A stretch of DNA of 64,000 bases from Oscillospiraceae bacterium (lineage in GTDB: Bacteria > Bacillota > Clostridia > Oscillospirales > Oscillospiraceae): the NCBI GenBank assembly GCA_902791215.1, contig CADAUZ010000010.1, positions 55,974 to 119,973 of the forward strand. The letters run 5' to 3'. A program made the position numbers and the translations under genes. Below, piece after piece: positions 1-7,692 of the stretch. The notes beneath the pieces were generated by a model. It was given only the letters and a program-made list of their open reading frames with translations. It made no database searches and was not told the origin of the DNA. Position 1 is the stretch's first letter. Every line of letters starts with the position of its first letter.

Positions 1-185
1 CCCTCTCCCGGATCATGAGCCCGGTGCTCACCACCTGGCGGCAGGACACCGAAAAGCTCGGCACCATCGCCGCCGACAGGCTCATCGAACAGATCGAGCA
101 TCCACGCACCGTGATCCTCGACCGCGAGATCGTGACCGGCTCCCTGCAATCCGGCGGCACGGTGGGAGAGCTTCAGACAAGGTGA
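1..185 (+). CDS. LacI-family transcriptional regulator, C-terminal fragment
   Basis: The window opens inside a gene read from base 3 to a TGA at 183-185. The last 60 residues contain LTTWRQDTEKLGTIAADRLI and a later VTGSLQSGG, which match the conserved end of LacI/GalR regulators (the effector-binding periplasmic-binding-like domain, where 'T.R.....G..A...L' precedes the last strands). The DNA-binding end lies outside the window. It stands 57 bp before a sugar-binding protein gene in the same direction, so it probably controls that transport operon in response to a sugar. The ligand cannot be told. Confidence 0.75.
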   Translation, partial: LSRIMSPVLTTWRQDTEKLGTIAADRLIEQIEHPRTVILDREIVTGSLQSGGTVGELQTR

Positions 186-242
186 TCAGCGGGGAAAAAC
201 CCGCAAAAAATAAATCACAATATTCATCAGGAGGAAAAGATC

Positions 243-1529
243 ATGAAAAAGACCATCGCAATGCTTCTGGTTCTGGTCATGGTGTTCGCGCTCTGCGGCA
301 CCGCCGCTTTCGCCGATGAACCCGAAGGAAAGGTTTTCAACATCTACGCATGGAACGAAGAGTTCAAGGGCTTCTTTGAGAAGTACTACACCGTTCCCGA
401 AGGCGTCACCGTCAACTGGATCATCGTCCCCTCTGACAACGGCGCTTACCAGGATGCTCTGGACGCAGCTCTGCTGAACCAGGCTGATGCCAAGGACGAC
501 GACAAGGTCGACATGTTCCTGGCCGAGGCTGACTACATCCTCAAGTACGTCGACTCCGACTTCACCCAGGACGTCACCGCCCTCGGCGTGAACGACTTCT
601 CCAACGCTTACAAGTACACCGTCCAGGCTGCGACCGACGCAAACGGTGTTGTCAAGGGCGTCTCCTTCCAGTGCTGCCCCTCCGCTCTGATTTACCGCCG
701 CTCCATCGCCAAGGACGTGCTCGGCACCGATGATCCCGCCGAGGTTCAGGCCAAGCTCGACACCTGGGATAAGTTCAACGCTGTCGCTGCCGATGCCAAG
801 GCCAAGGGCTACTACATGACCGCCTCCTTTGCCGAGACCTTCCGCCCCTTCTCCAACAACTGCACCACTCCCTGGGTCGACGCTGACAATAACATCCAGA
901 TCGATCCCCAGATCGAGGCCTGGATGGCTCAGACCGACGAGTTCGTCAAGAACGGCTACACCCTGACCGCCGGCGTGTGGGACGACGAGAAGAACGTCCA
1001 GATGTTCAAAGACGGCAAGACCATGTGCTTCTTCGGACCTGCCTGGTACTTCAACTTCTGCATGGGCAATGCTCAGGATCCCGACAAGGGCTGCTCCGGC
1101 GACTGGGCGATCTGCGAAGGCCCCGCTGCTCACTTCTGGGGCGGCACCTGGCTGCTCGCGCCTGCCGGCACCGATAACCCGACCATGCTCGCCGACGTGA
1201 TGAACACCTTCATCAACAACGAGGAAGTCTGCTCCAAGCTCGTCTCCGACGAGGCTCAGTTCAGCAATAACCAGGCTGTCAACGCCAAGTTCGCTGCCGA
1301 TCCCAACTACGGCTCTGCCTTCCTGGGCGGCCAGAACGATGTCGCTGTCTTCTCCGAGATGACCGACAACATCGTTTGGGAGAACCACACCATCTATGAC
1401 CAGCTTCTCAACGAGGGTCTGCAGAACGCCCTGCAGGAGTACTACCGCGGCTCCGTCGATCAGGACACTGCGATGAAGAACTTCTACCTCTACGTCAACG
1501 AGAAGTACCCCACCATCGTGACTCCGTGA
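243..1529 (+). CDS. Carbohydrate ABC transporter substrate-binding lipoprotein-like protein
   Basis: This 428-residue protein captures a sugar outside the cell for the two permeases encoded downstream. It starts with a typical signal peptide: KK, a hydrophobic run to about residue 20, then an ALCGTAAFA-DE cleavage region. The cysteine there sits before an Ala-rich AXA site and lacks a clear LXXC lipobox, so lipidation is uncertain. The body fits the family 1 extracellular solute-binding fold (NIYAWNEEF near the start, WGGTWLLAPA near residue 300). The start is fixed by AGGAGG ending about 8 bases upstream. A hairpin after the stop separates it from the permeases. Substrate is inferred to be an oligosaccharide from the downstream GH5 enzyme. 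Confidence 0.88.
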   Translation: MKKTIAMLLVLVMVFALCGTAAFADEPEGKVFNIYAWNEEFKGFFEKYYTVPEGVTVNWIIVPSDNGAYQDALDAALLNQADAKDDDKVDMFLAEADYILKYVDSDFTQDVTALGVNDFSNAYKYTVQAATDANGVVKGVSFQCCPSALIYRRSIAKDVLGTDDPAEVQAKLDTWDKFNAVAADAKAKGYYMTASFAETFRPFSNNCTTPWVDADNNIQIDPQIEAWMAQTDEFVKNGYTLTAGVWDDEKNVQMFKDGKTMCFFGPAWYFNFCMGNAQDPDKGCSGDWAICEGPAAHFWGGTWLLAPAGTDNPTMLADVMNTFINNEEVCSKLVSDEAQFSNNQAVNAKFAADPNYGSAFLGGQNDVAVFSEMTDNIVWENHTIYDQLLNEGLQNALQEYYRGSVDQDTAMKNFYLYVNEKYPTIVTP

Positions 1530-1565
1530 TCTGACTGAAAAACGCGATCGCACAGCAAACCTTCC

Positions 1566-1591
1566 GGGGGCGAGGCAAATGCCTCGCCCCC
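1566..1591 (+). terminator. Intercistronic hairpin after the binding-protein gene
   Basis: A GC-rich perfect inverted repeat (arms 1566-1577 and 1580-1591) lies 37 bp after the binding-protein stop and is followed only by a short TTT. It may act as a partial terminator or a 3' stabiliser that keeps binding-protein mRNA above permease mRNA, as in many ABC operons. This role is inferred. Confidence 0.6.
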
Positions 1592-1684
1592 TTTGAAATC
1601 AGATCGGAACGTATAAACAGCCTGTACGCTGCGATGCGATTTTATTAAAGTATTTGAGAGAGAATTATCAGGGGGTATGCAACC

Positions 1685-2620
1685 GTGAACGAAAAGCAGC
1701 GGATCAACAGTCAGAAGGGGATCTCTTATGCCAAGTGGGGCTATCTCTTTATCCTGCCCTTCTTCCTGGCGTATTTCATCTTCACCTTTGTGCCGCAGGT
1801 CCTGACCATCTACAACAGCTTCTTTGAAAACTACCGTGAGGGCCTCAAGCAGATCGGCCCGAACTTCGTGGGCTTCGGCAACTATGTCAAGCTCTTCACA
1901 CCCGACAAGACCGGCACCATCAACATCCTCAAGTATGCCGGCAATACCCTGGCCCTGTGGCTGCTGGGCGCGGTGCCCCAGGTGCTCATCGCGCTGCTGC
2001 TGGCGATCTTCTTTACAAGCTACCGCCTGAACATCAAGGGACAGCAGTTCTTCAAGACGGTCATCTACATGCCGAACCTCATTATGGCTTCCGCCTTCTC
2101 GATGCTGTTCTTCACCCTGTTTTCCAATGTTGGCCCTGTCAATCAGCTCATCCAGGCCTGGGGCTGGAGCGATGTGCCCATCGACTTCTTCGCCTACAAG
2201 GGCACGGTGCGCGGCCTGATTTCCATGATGAACTTCCTCATGTGGTTCGGCAACACCACCATCCTTCTGATGGCAGGCATCATGGGCATCGACCAGGACC
2301 TCTTTGAGGCGGCAAACCTCGACGGCGCAAGCTCCACGCAGGTCTTCTTCAAGATCACCCTGCCGCTTTTGATGCCGATCCTCGTCTACACAATCATCAC
2401 CGCCATGATCGGCGGTCTGCAGATGTTCGATGTGCCCCAGGTCCTCACAAACGGCAAGGGCATGCCCGACCGCACCTCCATGACGCTGGTCATGTACCTC
2501 AACAATTACCTCGGCGGCAGCAAGAACTACGGCATGTCCGGCGCGATCTCCGTGATCATCTTCATCATCACCGGTGTGCTGAGCCTGCTGGTTTACCGCA
2601 CGCTGAACAAAAAGGACTAA
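1685..2620 (+). CDS. Carbohydrate ABC transporter permease, MalF type
   Basis: A 311-residue inner-membrane permease with six predicted hydrophobic segments, the first at about residues 14-35 (WGYLFILPFFLAYFIF). The cytoplasmic EAA loop that docks the ATPase is visible as EAANLDGASSTQVFFKITLP near residue 205. I use the GTG at 1685 because AGGGGG lies 10 bases before it; an ATG at 1678 is out of frame. It forms a pair with the next gene (12 bp gap). No ATPase gene is present in the locus, so a shared MsmK-type ATPase encoded elsewhere is likely. Confidence 0.9.
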   Translation: MNEKQRINSQKGISYAKWGYLFILPFFLAYFIFTFVPQVLTIYNSFFENYREGLKQIGPNFVGFGNYVKLFTPDKTGTINILKYAGNTLALWLLGAVPQVLIALLLAIFFTSYRLNIKGQQFFKTVIYMPNLIMASAFSMLFFTLFSNVGPVNQLIQAWGWSDVPIDFFAYKGTVRGLISMMNFLMWFGNTTILLMAGIMGIDQDLFEAANLDGASSTQVFFKITLPLLMPILVYTIITAMIGGLQMFDVPQVLTNGKGMPDRTSMTLVMYLNNYLGGSKNYGMSGAISVIIFIITGVLSLLVYRTLNKKD

Positions 2621-2632
2621 GGAGGAACGACC

Positions 2633-3505
2633 ATGAATGCCAATACACCGAAAGAGGCCCGCAAGGCCGTTGTGCAGCTGACGCTGCTGCGTATCCTCGT
2701 CTATGTCATCCTGATCTTCCTGTCGATCCTGTGCCTGTTTTCCTTCTACATGCTGTTTATCAACGCAAGCCGCTCCAACGGCCAGCTCCAGGCGGGCTTC
2801 ACGCTCATCCCCGGCGGGCACATGCTGGAAAACCTCAAAAACGCCTGGACAGACAGCTCCATCAACATCCCCCGCGGCCTGCTCAACAGCTTCGTCATCG
2901 CAAGCCTGACCGCCATCCTCACCACTTACTTCTCCGCCCTCACAGCCTACGGCTTCCAGGCCTATGACTTCAAGGGCAAGAAATTCCTGTTTGCCTTCAT
3001 CATGGCCATCATGGTCATTCCCACCCAGGTGTCGGCCTCCGGCTTTGTGCAGATTTGCTACAAGTTCGGTCTCACCAACAACTACCTGGTTCTGATCCTG
3101 CCCGGCATGGCGGCCCCGATCGTGTTCTTCTACATCAAGCAGTACATGGAGTCGAACCTCCCCATGGAGATCGTGGACGCGGCCCGCGTGGACGGCTGCG
3201 GAGAGTTCCGCACCTTCAACACCATCATCCTCCCCATGCTCAAGCCCGCGCTGGCTGTGCAGCTCATTTTCTCCTTTGTCCAGTCCTGGAACAACTACTT
3301 CCTGCCCTCCCTGCTGCTGACCAAGGCGGAGAAGAAGACCGTGCCTATCATGATCGCCCAGCTTCGTTCCGCGGACTACTCCAAGTTCGACATGGGCAAG
3401 GTGTACATGTTCATCCTGCTGGCGATCCTGCCGGTTCTGATCGTGTACATCATCCTCTCCAAGTCCATCATCAAGGGCGTCACCGCAGGCTCTGTGAAGG
3501 GATAA
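2633..3505 (+). CDS. Carbohydrate ABC transporter permease, MalG type
   Basis: The 290-residue second permease of the sugar importer. It has an N-terminal transmembrane segment (about residues 15-40) and the EAA motif in the form EIVDAARVDGCGEFRTFNTI near residue 180, characteristic of MalG-type subunits. AAGGAGG precedes the ATG by about 8 bases. It is followed by a terminator-like hairpin before the GH5 gene, so the hydrolase may be partly uncoupled from the transport genes. Confidence 0.9.
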   Translation: MNANTPKEARKAVVQLTLLRILVYVILIFLSILCLFSFYMLFINASRSNGQLQAGFTLIPGGHMLENLKNAWTDSSINIPRGLLNSFVIASLTAILTTYFSALTAYGFQAYDFKGKKFLFAFIMAIMVIPTQVSASGFVQICYKFGLTNNYLVLILPGMAAPIVFFYIKQYMESNLPMEIVDAARVDGCGEFRTFNTIILPMLKPALAVQLIFSFVQSWNNYFLPSLLLTKAEKKTVPIMIAQLRSADYSKFDMGKVYMFILLAILPVLIVYIILSKSIIKGVTAGSVKG

Positions 3506-3524
3506 TACAACAACAAATACATAT

Positions 3525-3556
3525 AAAAACGGCTCTCCGCAGGGAGGGCCGTTTTT
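3525..3556 (+). terminator. Terminator-like hairpin between permease and GH5 gene
   Basis: Arms 3525-3538 and 3543-3556 pair over 14 positions with one G-U, a four-base loop and five T at the 3' end. It lies only 16 bp before the GH5 start codon, so it probably reduces rather than abolishes transcription into that gene. Confidence 0.75.
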
Positions 3557-3571
3557 GGAAAGGAAATCGCT

Positions 3572-4519
3572 ATGTTAAAAGAGCTCGGTTTTCGGAAGGG
3601 CGTGAACCTCGGCGGCTGGTTTTCCCAGTGCGATTACTCGGAGGAACGCCTGAACAATTTCATCACCGAGGCAGATTTTGAGAAGATCGCCGCCCTGGGC
3701 TTTGACCATGTCCGCATCCCCATCGACTATAATGTTATCCAGAACCCCGACGGCACCATGCGTCCGGACGGTCTCGGGCGCATCGACGCGGCGCTTGCGC
3801 TCTGCGATAAGTACGGCCTCAGGGCGGTGCTCGACCTGCATAAGACGCCCGGCTACTCCTTCGACGCGGGCGAAAAAGAAGCGGGCTTCTTCGAGAGCGA
3901 GAGCTATCAGGAGCGCTTCTATGACATCTGGGAAACGCTGGCGGAGTGGTTCGGCGGCATGTCGGACCGTGTGGCCTTCGAGCTTCTCAATGAGGTGACC
4001 GAGGCGCGCTTTCTCCCCGCCTGGAAGCGCATCTCCCGTGAGTGTGTGCGCCGCATCCGCGTCTACGCGCCGGACACGATCATCCTGCTGGGCAGCTACA
4101 ACTGGAACAGCGCCAGGACCGTCCCTGAGCTGGACTCGCCCTACGACGACAAAATGGTCTACAACTTCCACTTTTACGAGCCCCACGCTTTCACCCACCA
4201 GGGCGCTTACTGGATGCCGGAGCTGCAGGACAAGCGCTGCGCCTACGCCGACTGCGGTGCGAGCGAGCAGTGGTTTGAAGACTTCCTTGCCCCCGCCATT
4301 GAGAAGGCCGAAAAGGAGCACTGCGAGCTCTACTGCGGCGAGTTCGGAGTGATCGACGTGGTGCCGCCCGAGGAAGCGGTCAAGTGGTTCCGCGACCTTC
4401 ACAAGGTCTTCGAGCGCCATGACATCGCCCACGCCGTATGGAGCTGGAAGAAGATGGACTTCGGCCTGATCGACGCACGCATGGACGGCGTGCGTGACGA
4501 GCTGCTGACGCTGCTGTAA
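3572..4519 (+). CDS. Glycoside hydrolase family 5 (cellulase-type) protein
   Basis: A 315-residue single-domain (beta/alpha)8 hydrolase. Family GH5 marks are FRKGVNLGGWF at the N terminus, HVRIPIDY near residue 50, the acid/base Glu in LLNEV (E141) and the nucleophile Glu in YCGEFGV (E257), plus YNFHFYEPHAFTHQ between them. There is no signal peptide, so it acts inside the cell on imported beta-linked oligosaccharides, which fits its place after the ABC importer. AAAGGAAA precedes the ATG. Whether the substrate is a cello-, manno- or xylo-oligosaccharide cannot be read from the sequence. Confidence 0.9.
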   Translation: MLKELGFRKGVNLGGWFSQCDYSEERLNNFITEADFEKIAALGFDHVRIPIDYNVIQNPDGTMRPDGLGRIDAALALCDKYGLRAVLDLHKTPGYSFDAGEKEAGFFESESYQERFYDIWETLAEWFGGMSDRVAFELLNEVTEARFLPAWKRISRECVRRIRVYAPDTIILLGSYNWNSARTVPELDSPYDDKMVYNFHFYEPHAFTHQGAYWMPELQDKRCAYADCGASEQWFEDFLAPAIEKAEKEHCELYCGEFGVIDVVPPEEAVKWFRDLHKVFERHDIAHAVWSWKKMDFGLIDARMDGVRDELLTLL

Positions 4520-4521
4520 AC

Positions 4522-4764
4522 GGACGCGTTGCAAAATGATGTTATAGCCTTGTTTATCGTAAAAACTCTCATATCACTGTAGGGGCCGACGCCCTTGGCG
4601 GCCCGCGCGGAACAGCTTGAAATTATGCAGGAATCCCCGGCAAATGGGCACAAACGTTGCGAATTTGCCGGGGATACATGCAATTGTTGAGATTTCACTG
4701 CCGGGCCGCCGAGGGCGTCGGCCCCTACGCGTAACGCATATAAAATGTGTTTTGCAACGCGTCC
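4522..4764. repeat. MITE-like nested palindromic element (243 bp)
   Basis: The stretch between the GH5 and LCP genes is built of three nested inverted repeats. The outer 15-bp terminal repeats GGACGCGTTGCAAAA (4522-4536) and its complement (4750-4764) are perfect. Inside lie 27-bp arms (4579-4605 and 4702-4728, one mismatch) rich in GGGGCCGACGCC, and a central 13-bp hairpin (4633-4645 and 4663-4675). It has no coding capacity. The design is that of a miniature inverted-repeat element. It occupies the end of both convergent genes and could also form a bidirectional terminator. Confidence 0.7.
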
Positions 4765-4771
4765 TTCTTAT

Positions 4772-6043
4772 TTACCCCGCACTCTTTAACTCCGTCAGCC
4801 AGTCGTCGTCTGTCGGCATGGCGAAGGGCGGCGGGGTGGCGTCGCTCTTTTTGCCGGGGCTGCCGGTGATCCATTCCTCCGGCGCGGGCGGGGCTTCCTC
4901 CTCCGGCTCCTCGATGAGCTCCTCCGGGTAGATTTCCTCCTCTTCCGCCTCCGGCTCGCTCCTCCTGCCGAGGGAGAAATAGGAGATGCCCTGGATGGTG
5001 GTCGTGCAGCAGACCTCGCCGCCGCGCAGATACACCAGATCCAGCTGCCCCTCGCTCACGGGCTGGGCGTTGGGGTTGAGATCGTCGTTGATCATCTGAA
5101 TCCAGTTGTACAGGTCGAGAAAGGTGTAGCTCAGATCGTGCACATAGGACGGGGTGTTCGGCGCGGTATAGAAGCGGATATCCTCGCTGCGGCAGCGCAG
5201 GAGCTGACGGGCAAACCAGGCCATGTTGGAGGCAGACATGTTGGTGTCCATATTCTCCGCCAGGATCTGCACCACCTGGGGGATGTTCGGGATGCTGCCG
5301 AGCTGCAGGAACTGATCCGCCGCAGCCTTGAGGAAATCGTGCTGGACCTTGATGCGGTCGAGGTCGCCGTTGACATAGCCGCTGCGGAAGCGGCACAGCC
5401 ACATGCACTGCTCACCGTTCAAGAGCTGATAGCCCGGCTCCAGGTCAATGACCGGCCCGTCCTCGTAGTACATGCGCTGGGGCACATCGTACCAGATGCC
5501 GCCCAGGGCGTCCACCGCCTGCTCGAAGGCCTCGAGGCTGATGACCGCGTAGCAGTCCACGTCAAAGCCCGTGAGCTTCTTCACATGCCGCCGCAGCGCC
5601 TCACTGCCGTCAGCCCCGCTGTAGACCGCCGTCCAGTACACGCTGTTTAATTTGCGGATGGGCGTGTCCACGTTGATAAGCGTGTCGCGCGGAAGGCTCA
5701 CGAAGCTTGCGGTGTGCCGTACGGTGTCGAGCTTGCCGACCATGATGGTGTCGGTGTTGCCAGTGCCGTCGTCGCTGCCGGCCAGCAGAATGGTGTAGAC
5801 CCCGTCCTGCCGCTCGGTCTCAAAGGCGGTGCCCCGGTCCGGTGTCGGCGTGGGCGCGGCGGTGGGGGAGGACGGTGCCTCGGCCGAGGGCTGTGGCGGG
5901 TTTACCTCCGTCAGCACCGGGTTCCCTTCCGCGATCTCCGGAGGCTTTTCCCAGAGAAAATATGCTCCCACTGTCGCGGCGACTGCCGCCGCCGCGCTGC
6001 CGCCGATGATTGTAATCCGCCGCAGCCATTTCTTCTTGTCCAT
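4772..6043 (-). CDS. LytR-CpsA-Psr (LCP) family cell-envelope protein
   Basis: A 423-residue membrane-anchored enzyme of the family that transfers glycopolymers from lipid carriers to peptidoglycan. A short cytoplasmic KKKWLRR stretch and one membrane segment (about residues 12-30) are followed by a Pro/Thr-rich linker and the LCP domain. Its marks are ILLAGSDDGTGNTDTIMV near residue 90 and SLPRDTLINVD, with the conserved Asp and Arg that bind the pyrophosphate. The C terminus is acidic and proline-rich (EPEAEEEEIYPEELIEEPEE), unusual but common in clostridial LCP proteins. It is monocistronic and convergent with the GH5 gene. Confidence 0.9.
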   Translation of the reverse strand: MDKKKWLRRITIIGGSAAAAVAATVGAYFLWEKPPEIAEGNPVLTEVNPPQPSAEAPSSPTAAPTPTPDRGTAFETERQDGVYTILLAGSDDGTGNTDTIMVGKLDTVRHTASFVSLPRDTLINVDTPIRKLNSVYWTAVYSGADGSEALRRHVKKLTGFDVDCYAVISLEAFEQAVDALGGIWYDVPQRMYYEDGPVIDLEPGYQLLNGEQCMWLCRFRSGYVNGDLDRIKVQHDFLKAAADQFLQLGSIPNIPQVVQILAENMDTNMSASNMAWFARQLLRCRSEDIRFYTAPNTPSYVHDLSYTFLDLYNWIQMINDDLNPNAQPVSEGQLDLVYLRGGEVCCTTTIQGISYFSLGRRSEPEAEEEEIYPEELIEEPEEEAPPAPEEWITGSPGKKSDATPPPFAMPTDDDWLTELKSAG

Positions 6044-6258
6044 ACTCCCGCCTTTCCGTCCGCCGTGAGCGAGACGTTTTTTGTATTATCACGCGGCCTT
6101 GCCGAGCCGTGTTTCCATTCACTCGGGAGTATTTCCCGCACGCCGGGAAATCATACACACGAAAACGAAAAAACTTCAAATTTTCACAAAAGAAGTTTCA
6201 AGGCTCCACCTCTTCCTGTTGCTTTTTACCGAAATGACAGCGGCATCCGAAAACGGCA

Positions 6259-6287
6259 TTGACTTTAGCGCCAAAAAGTGCTAAAGT
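6259..6287 (+). promoter_or_regulatory. Sigma-A type promoter of the leader/ABC operon
   Basis: TTGACT (6259-6264) and TAAAGT (6282-6287) with a 17-bp spacer lie 30 bp before the leader peptide start. Transcription should begin near 6294, just upstream of the leader ribosome binding site GAGAGGAGA at 6301-6309. Confidence 0.75.
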
Positions 6288-6316
6288 ACAGCCATCACCA
6301 GAGAGGAGACGCTGTC

Positions 6317-6376
6317 ATGACTGGACGCCGCATTGCATACGCATACAGCTATTATTCCTATTATCGCTTTCGGTAA
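6317..6376 (+). CDS. Tyrosine-rich leader peptide (19 aa)
   Basis: A short frame with its own strong ribosome binding site encodes MTGRRIAYAYSYYSYYRFR. Six of 19 residues are tyrosine, clustered in codons 8-16, ending just before a stop that falls inside a hairpin (6358-6366 with 6371-6379). This is the hallmark of ribosome-mediated attenuation: stalling at Tyr codons would signal low charged tRNA-Tyr. It precedes an ABC transporter of the TrpXYZ-like aromatic amino-acid type, which fits. The frame is too short for routine gene calling. The function is inferred from sequence and structure. Confidence 0.75.
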   Translation: MTGRRIAYAYSYYSYYRFR

Positions 6377-6377
6377 T

Positions 6378-6445
6378 AGCGGTTTGTGCTGCAAGGAAAC
6401 GTTTGGTCAGGCTTCGATAACCGACAACGCGCCGCACAGACTGCT
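6378..6445 (+). promoter_or_regulatory. Predicted antiterminator pairing of the Tyr attenuator
   Basis: Bases 6378-6392, starting just after the leader stop, can pair with 6431-6445 over 15 positions (two G-U, one mismatch). The second arm includes the whole 5' side of the terminator at 6432-6455, so the two structures exclude each other. A ribosome stalled at the Tyr codons leaves 6378-6392 free and favours readthrough; a ribosome at the stop codon covers it and lets the terminator form. Confidence 0.65.
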
Positions 6446-6466
6446 GTCTGAGCGGTTTTTTCTTTT
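6432..6466 (+). terminator. Intrinsic terminator of the Tyr attenuator
   Basis: CCGC, one A-A mismatch and CAGAC pair with GTCTG and GCGG around a TGCT loop (6432-6455). The stem is followed by a T tract interrupted once (6456-6466). It lies 61 bp before the binding-protein gene and would stop transcription when tyrosine is plentiful. Confidence 0.85.
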
Positions 6467-6527
6467 GGGGTGATAACGCACTTCCCACGGATGAAAGCAA
6501 AAAACGAAAATAAAGGAGATCACGAAC

Positions 6528-7478
6528 ATGAAAAAGATCCTCACTCTCGTTCTCGCGCTGACCATGGTCTTTGCGCTGGCGGCTCCCTCTGCCTTCGCCG
6601 CCGATTCCTACACCGTCGGCATCTGCCAGCTCGTGCAGCACCCCGCCCTCGACGCTGCTACCCAGGGCTTTAAAGACGCCCTGACCAAGGCCCTCGGCGA
6701 CAAGGTCAGCTTTGTCGAACAGAACGCCTCCGGCGACTCCGCCACCTGCGCGGTCATCTGCAATCAGTTCGTCTCTGACGAGGTCGACCTGATCATGGCC
6801 AACGCCACCCCCGCCCTGCTGGCTGCCCAGGCTGCCACCAACAAGATCCCCGTGCTCGGCACCTCCGTCACCGACTATGCCTCCGCCCTTGACATCGACG
6901 ACTGGAAGGGCAGCACCGGCACCAACATCTCCGGCACCTCCGACGGCGTCCCCGCCGCCGAGCTTGCCGCCGTTGTCAACGAGCTTTTCCCTGACGTCAA
7001 AAATGTCGGCCTGCTCTACTGCTCCGGCGAGCCCAACTCCAAGTTCCAGGCCGATGAGATCCGCCCCGTCCTTGAAGAGATGGGCTATAAGGTCACAGAC
7101 TTCACCTTTGCTGACTCCAACGATGTCTCCGCCGTCACCAACAACGCCTGCGACGACTGCGACGTTCTCTACATTCCCACCGACAACACCGCCGCCTCCA
7201 ACGCGGAGCTGATCAACAACGTAGCTCTGTCCAAGAAGGTCCCCATCGTTGCCGGTGAGGAAAACCTCTGCGCCGGCTGCGGCGTGGCGACTCTCTCCAT
7301 CTCCTACTACGATCTCGGCACCGTCACCGGTGAGATGGCCGCGAAGATCCTCTCCGAGGGCGCCGATGTCTCCACCATGGAGATCGAGTACGCTCCCTTT
7401 GCCAAGAAGTTCAACAAAACCAACTGCGACATTCTCGGCATCACCGTTCCCGAAGCCTACGAGGCCATTGCAGAGTAA
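6528..7478 (+). CDS. ABC transporter substrate-binding protein, TrpX-like family
   Basis: A 316-residue exported binding protein of the ABC_sub_bind (DUF534) family. The signal peptide is KKILTLVLALTMVFA with a cleavage region ending AFAADS. The mature part shows YTVGICQLVQHPALDAATQG, the usual opening of the family, then IMANATPALLAAQ and PIVAGEENLCAGCGVATLSI. Members of this family with a branched-chain-type permease form the TrpXYZ group proposed to import aromatic amino acids. The Tyr-rich leader upstream suggests tyrosine as ligand here; this is inference. AAAGGAG precedes the ATG. Confidence 0.85.
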   Translation: MKKILTLVLALTMVFALAAPSAFAADSYTVGICQLVQHPALDAATQGFKDALTKALGDKVSFVEQNASGDSATCAVICNQFVSDEVDLIMANATPALLAAQAATNKIPVLGTSVTDYASALDIDDWKGSTGTNISGTSDGVPAAELAAVVNELFPDVKNVGLLYCSGEPNSKFQADEIRPVLEEMGYKVTDFTFADSNDVSAVTNNACDDCDVLYIPTDNTAASNAELINNVALSKKVPIVAGEENLCAGCGVATLSISYYDLGTVTGEMAAKILSEGADVSTMEIEYAPFAKKFNKTNCDILGITVPEAYEAIAE

Positions 7479-7532
7479 TTTCTAAGCAAAGCCAACCGAT
7501 TGCAAGTTTAACCCCGGAGGGATTCCGATTCG

Positions 7533-7561
7533 TTTTTGAGGGAGCTTTGCTTCCTCAAAAA
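7533..7561 (+). terminator. Intercistronic hairpin 1 after the binding-protein gene
   Basis: A 13-bp stem (arms 7533-7545 and 7549-7561, one G-U) with a three-base loop. The bases after it are not T-rich beyond the arm, so it may stabilise the upstream mRNA or terminate only partly before the permease gene. Confidence 0.55.
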
Positions 7562-7646
7562 CACATTTAGCCGAGCTTGCAGCGAGGCCTCGCGTCGACC
7601 AAACGCGGCGTGTCACGCACCGCCGCGTGCGATAAACGCGAGTCCT

Positions 7647-7670
7647 CGATTGCAAACCCGTTTGCAATCG
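7647..7670 (+). terminator. Intercistronic hairpin 2 before the permease gene
   Basis: A perfect 10-bp stem (7647-7656 and 7661-7670) around CCCG, 22 bp before the permease start. With hairpin 1 it fills the unusually long 214-bp gap inside this transporter operon and likely sets subunit ratios. Confidence 0.5.
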
Positions 7671-7692
7671 AATAAAATCTGAGGTGTATTCT

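Noticed and set aside
186..2821. Long leftward open frames (455 and 443 codons) opposite the sugar ABC genes
   Set aside because: They mirror high-GC codon usage of the binding protein and permease, have no ribosome sites and encode repetitive Val/Gly/His-rich text.
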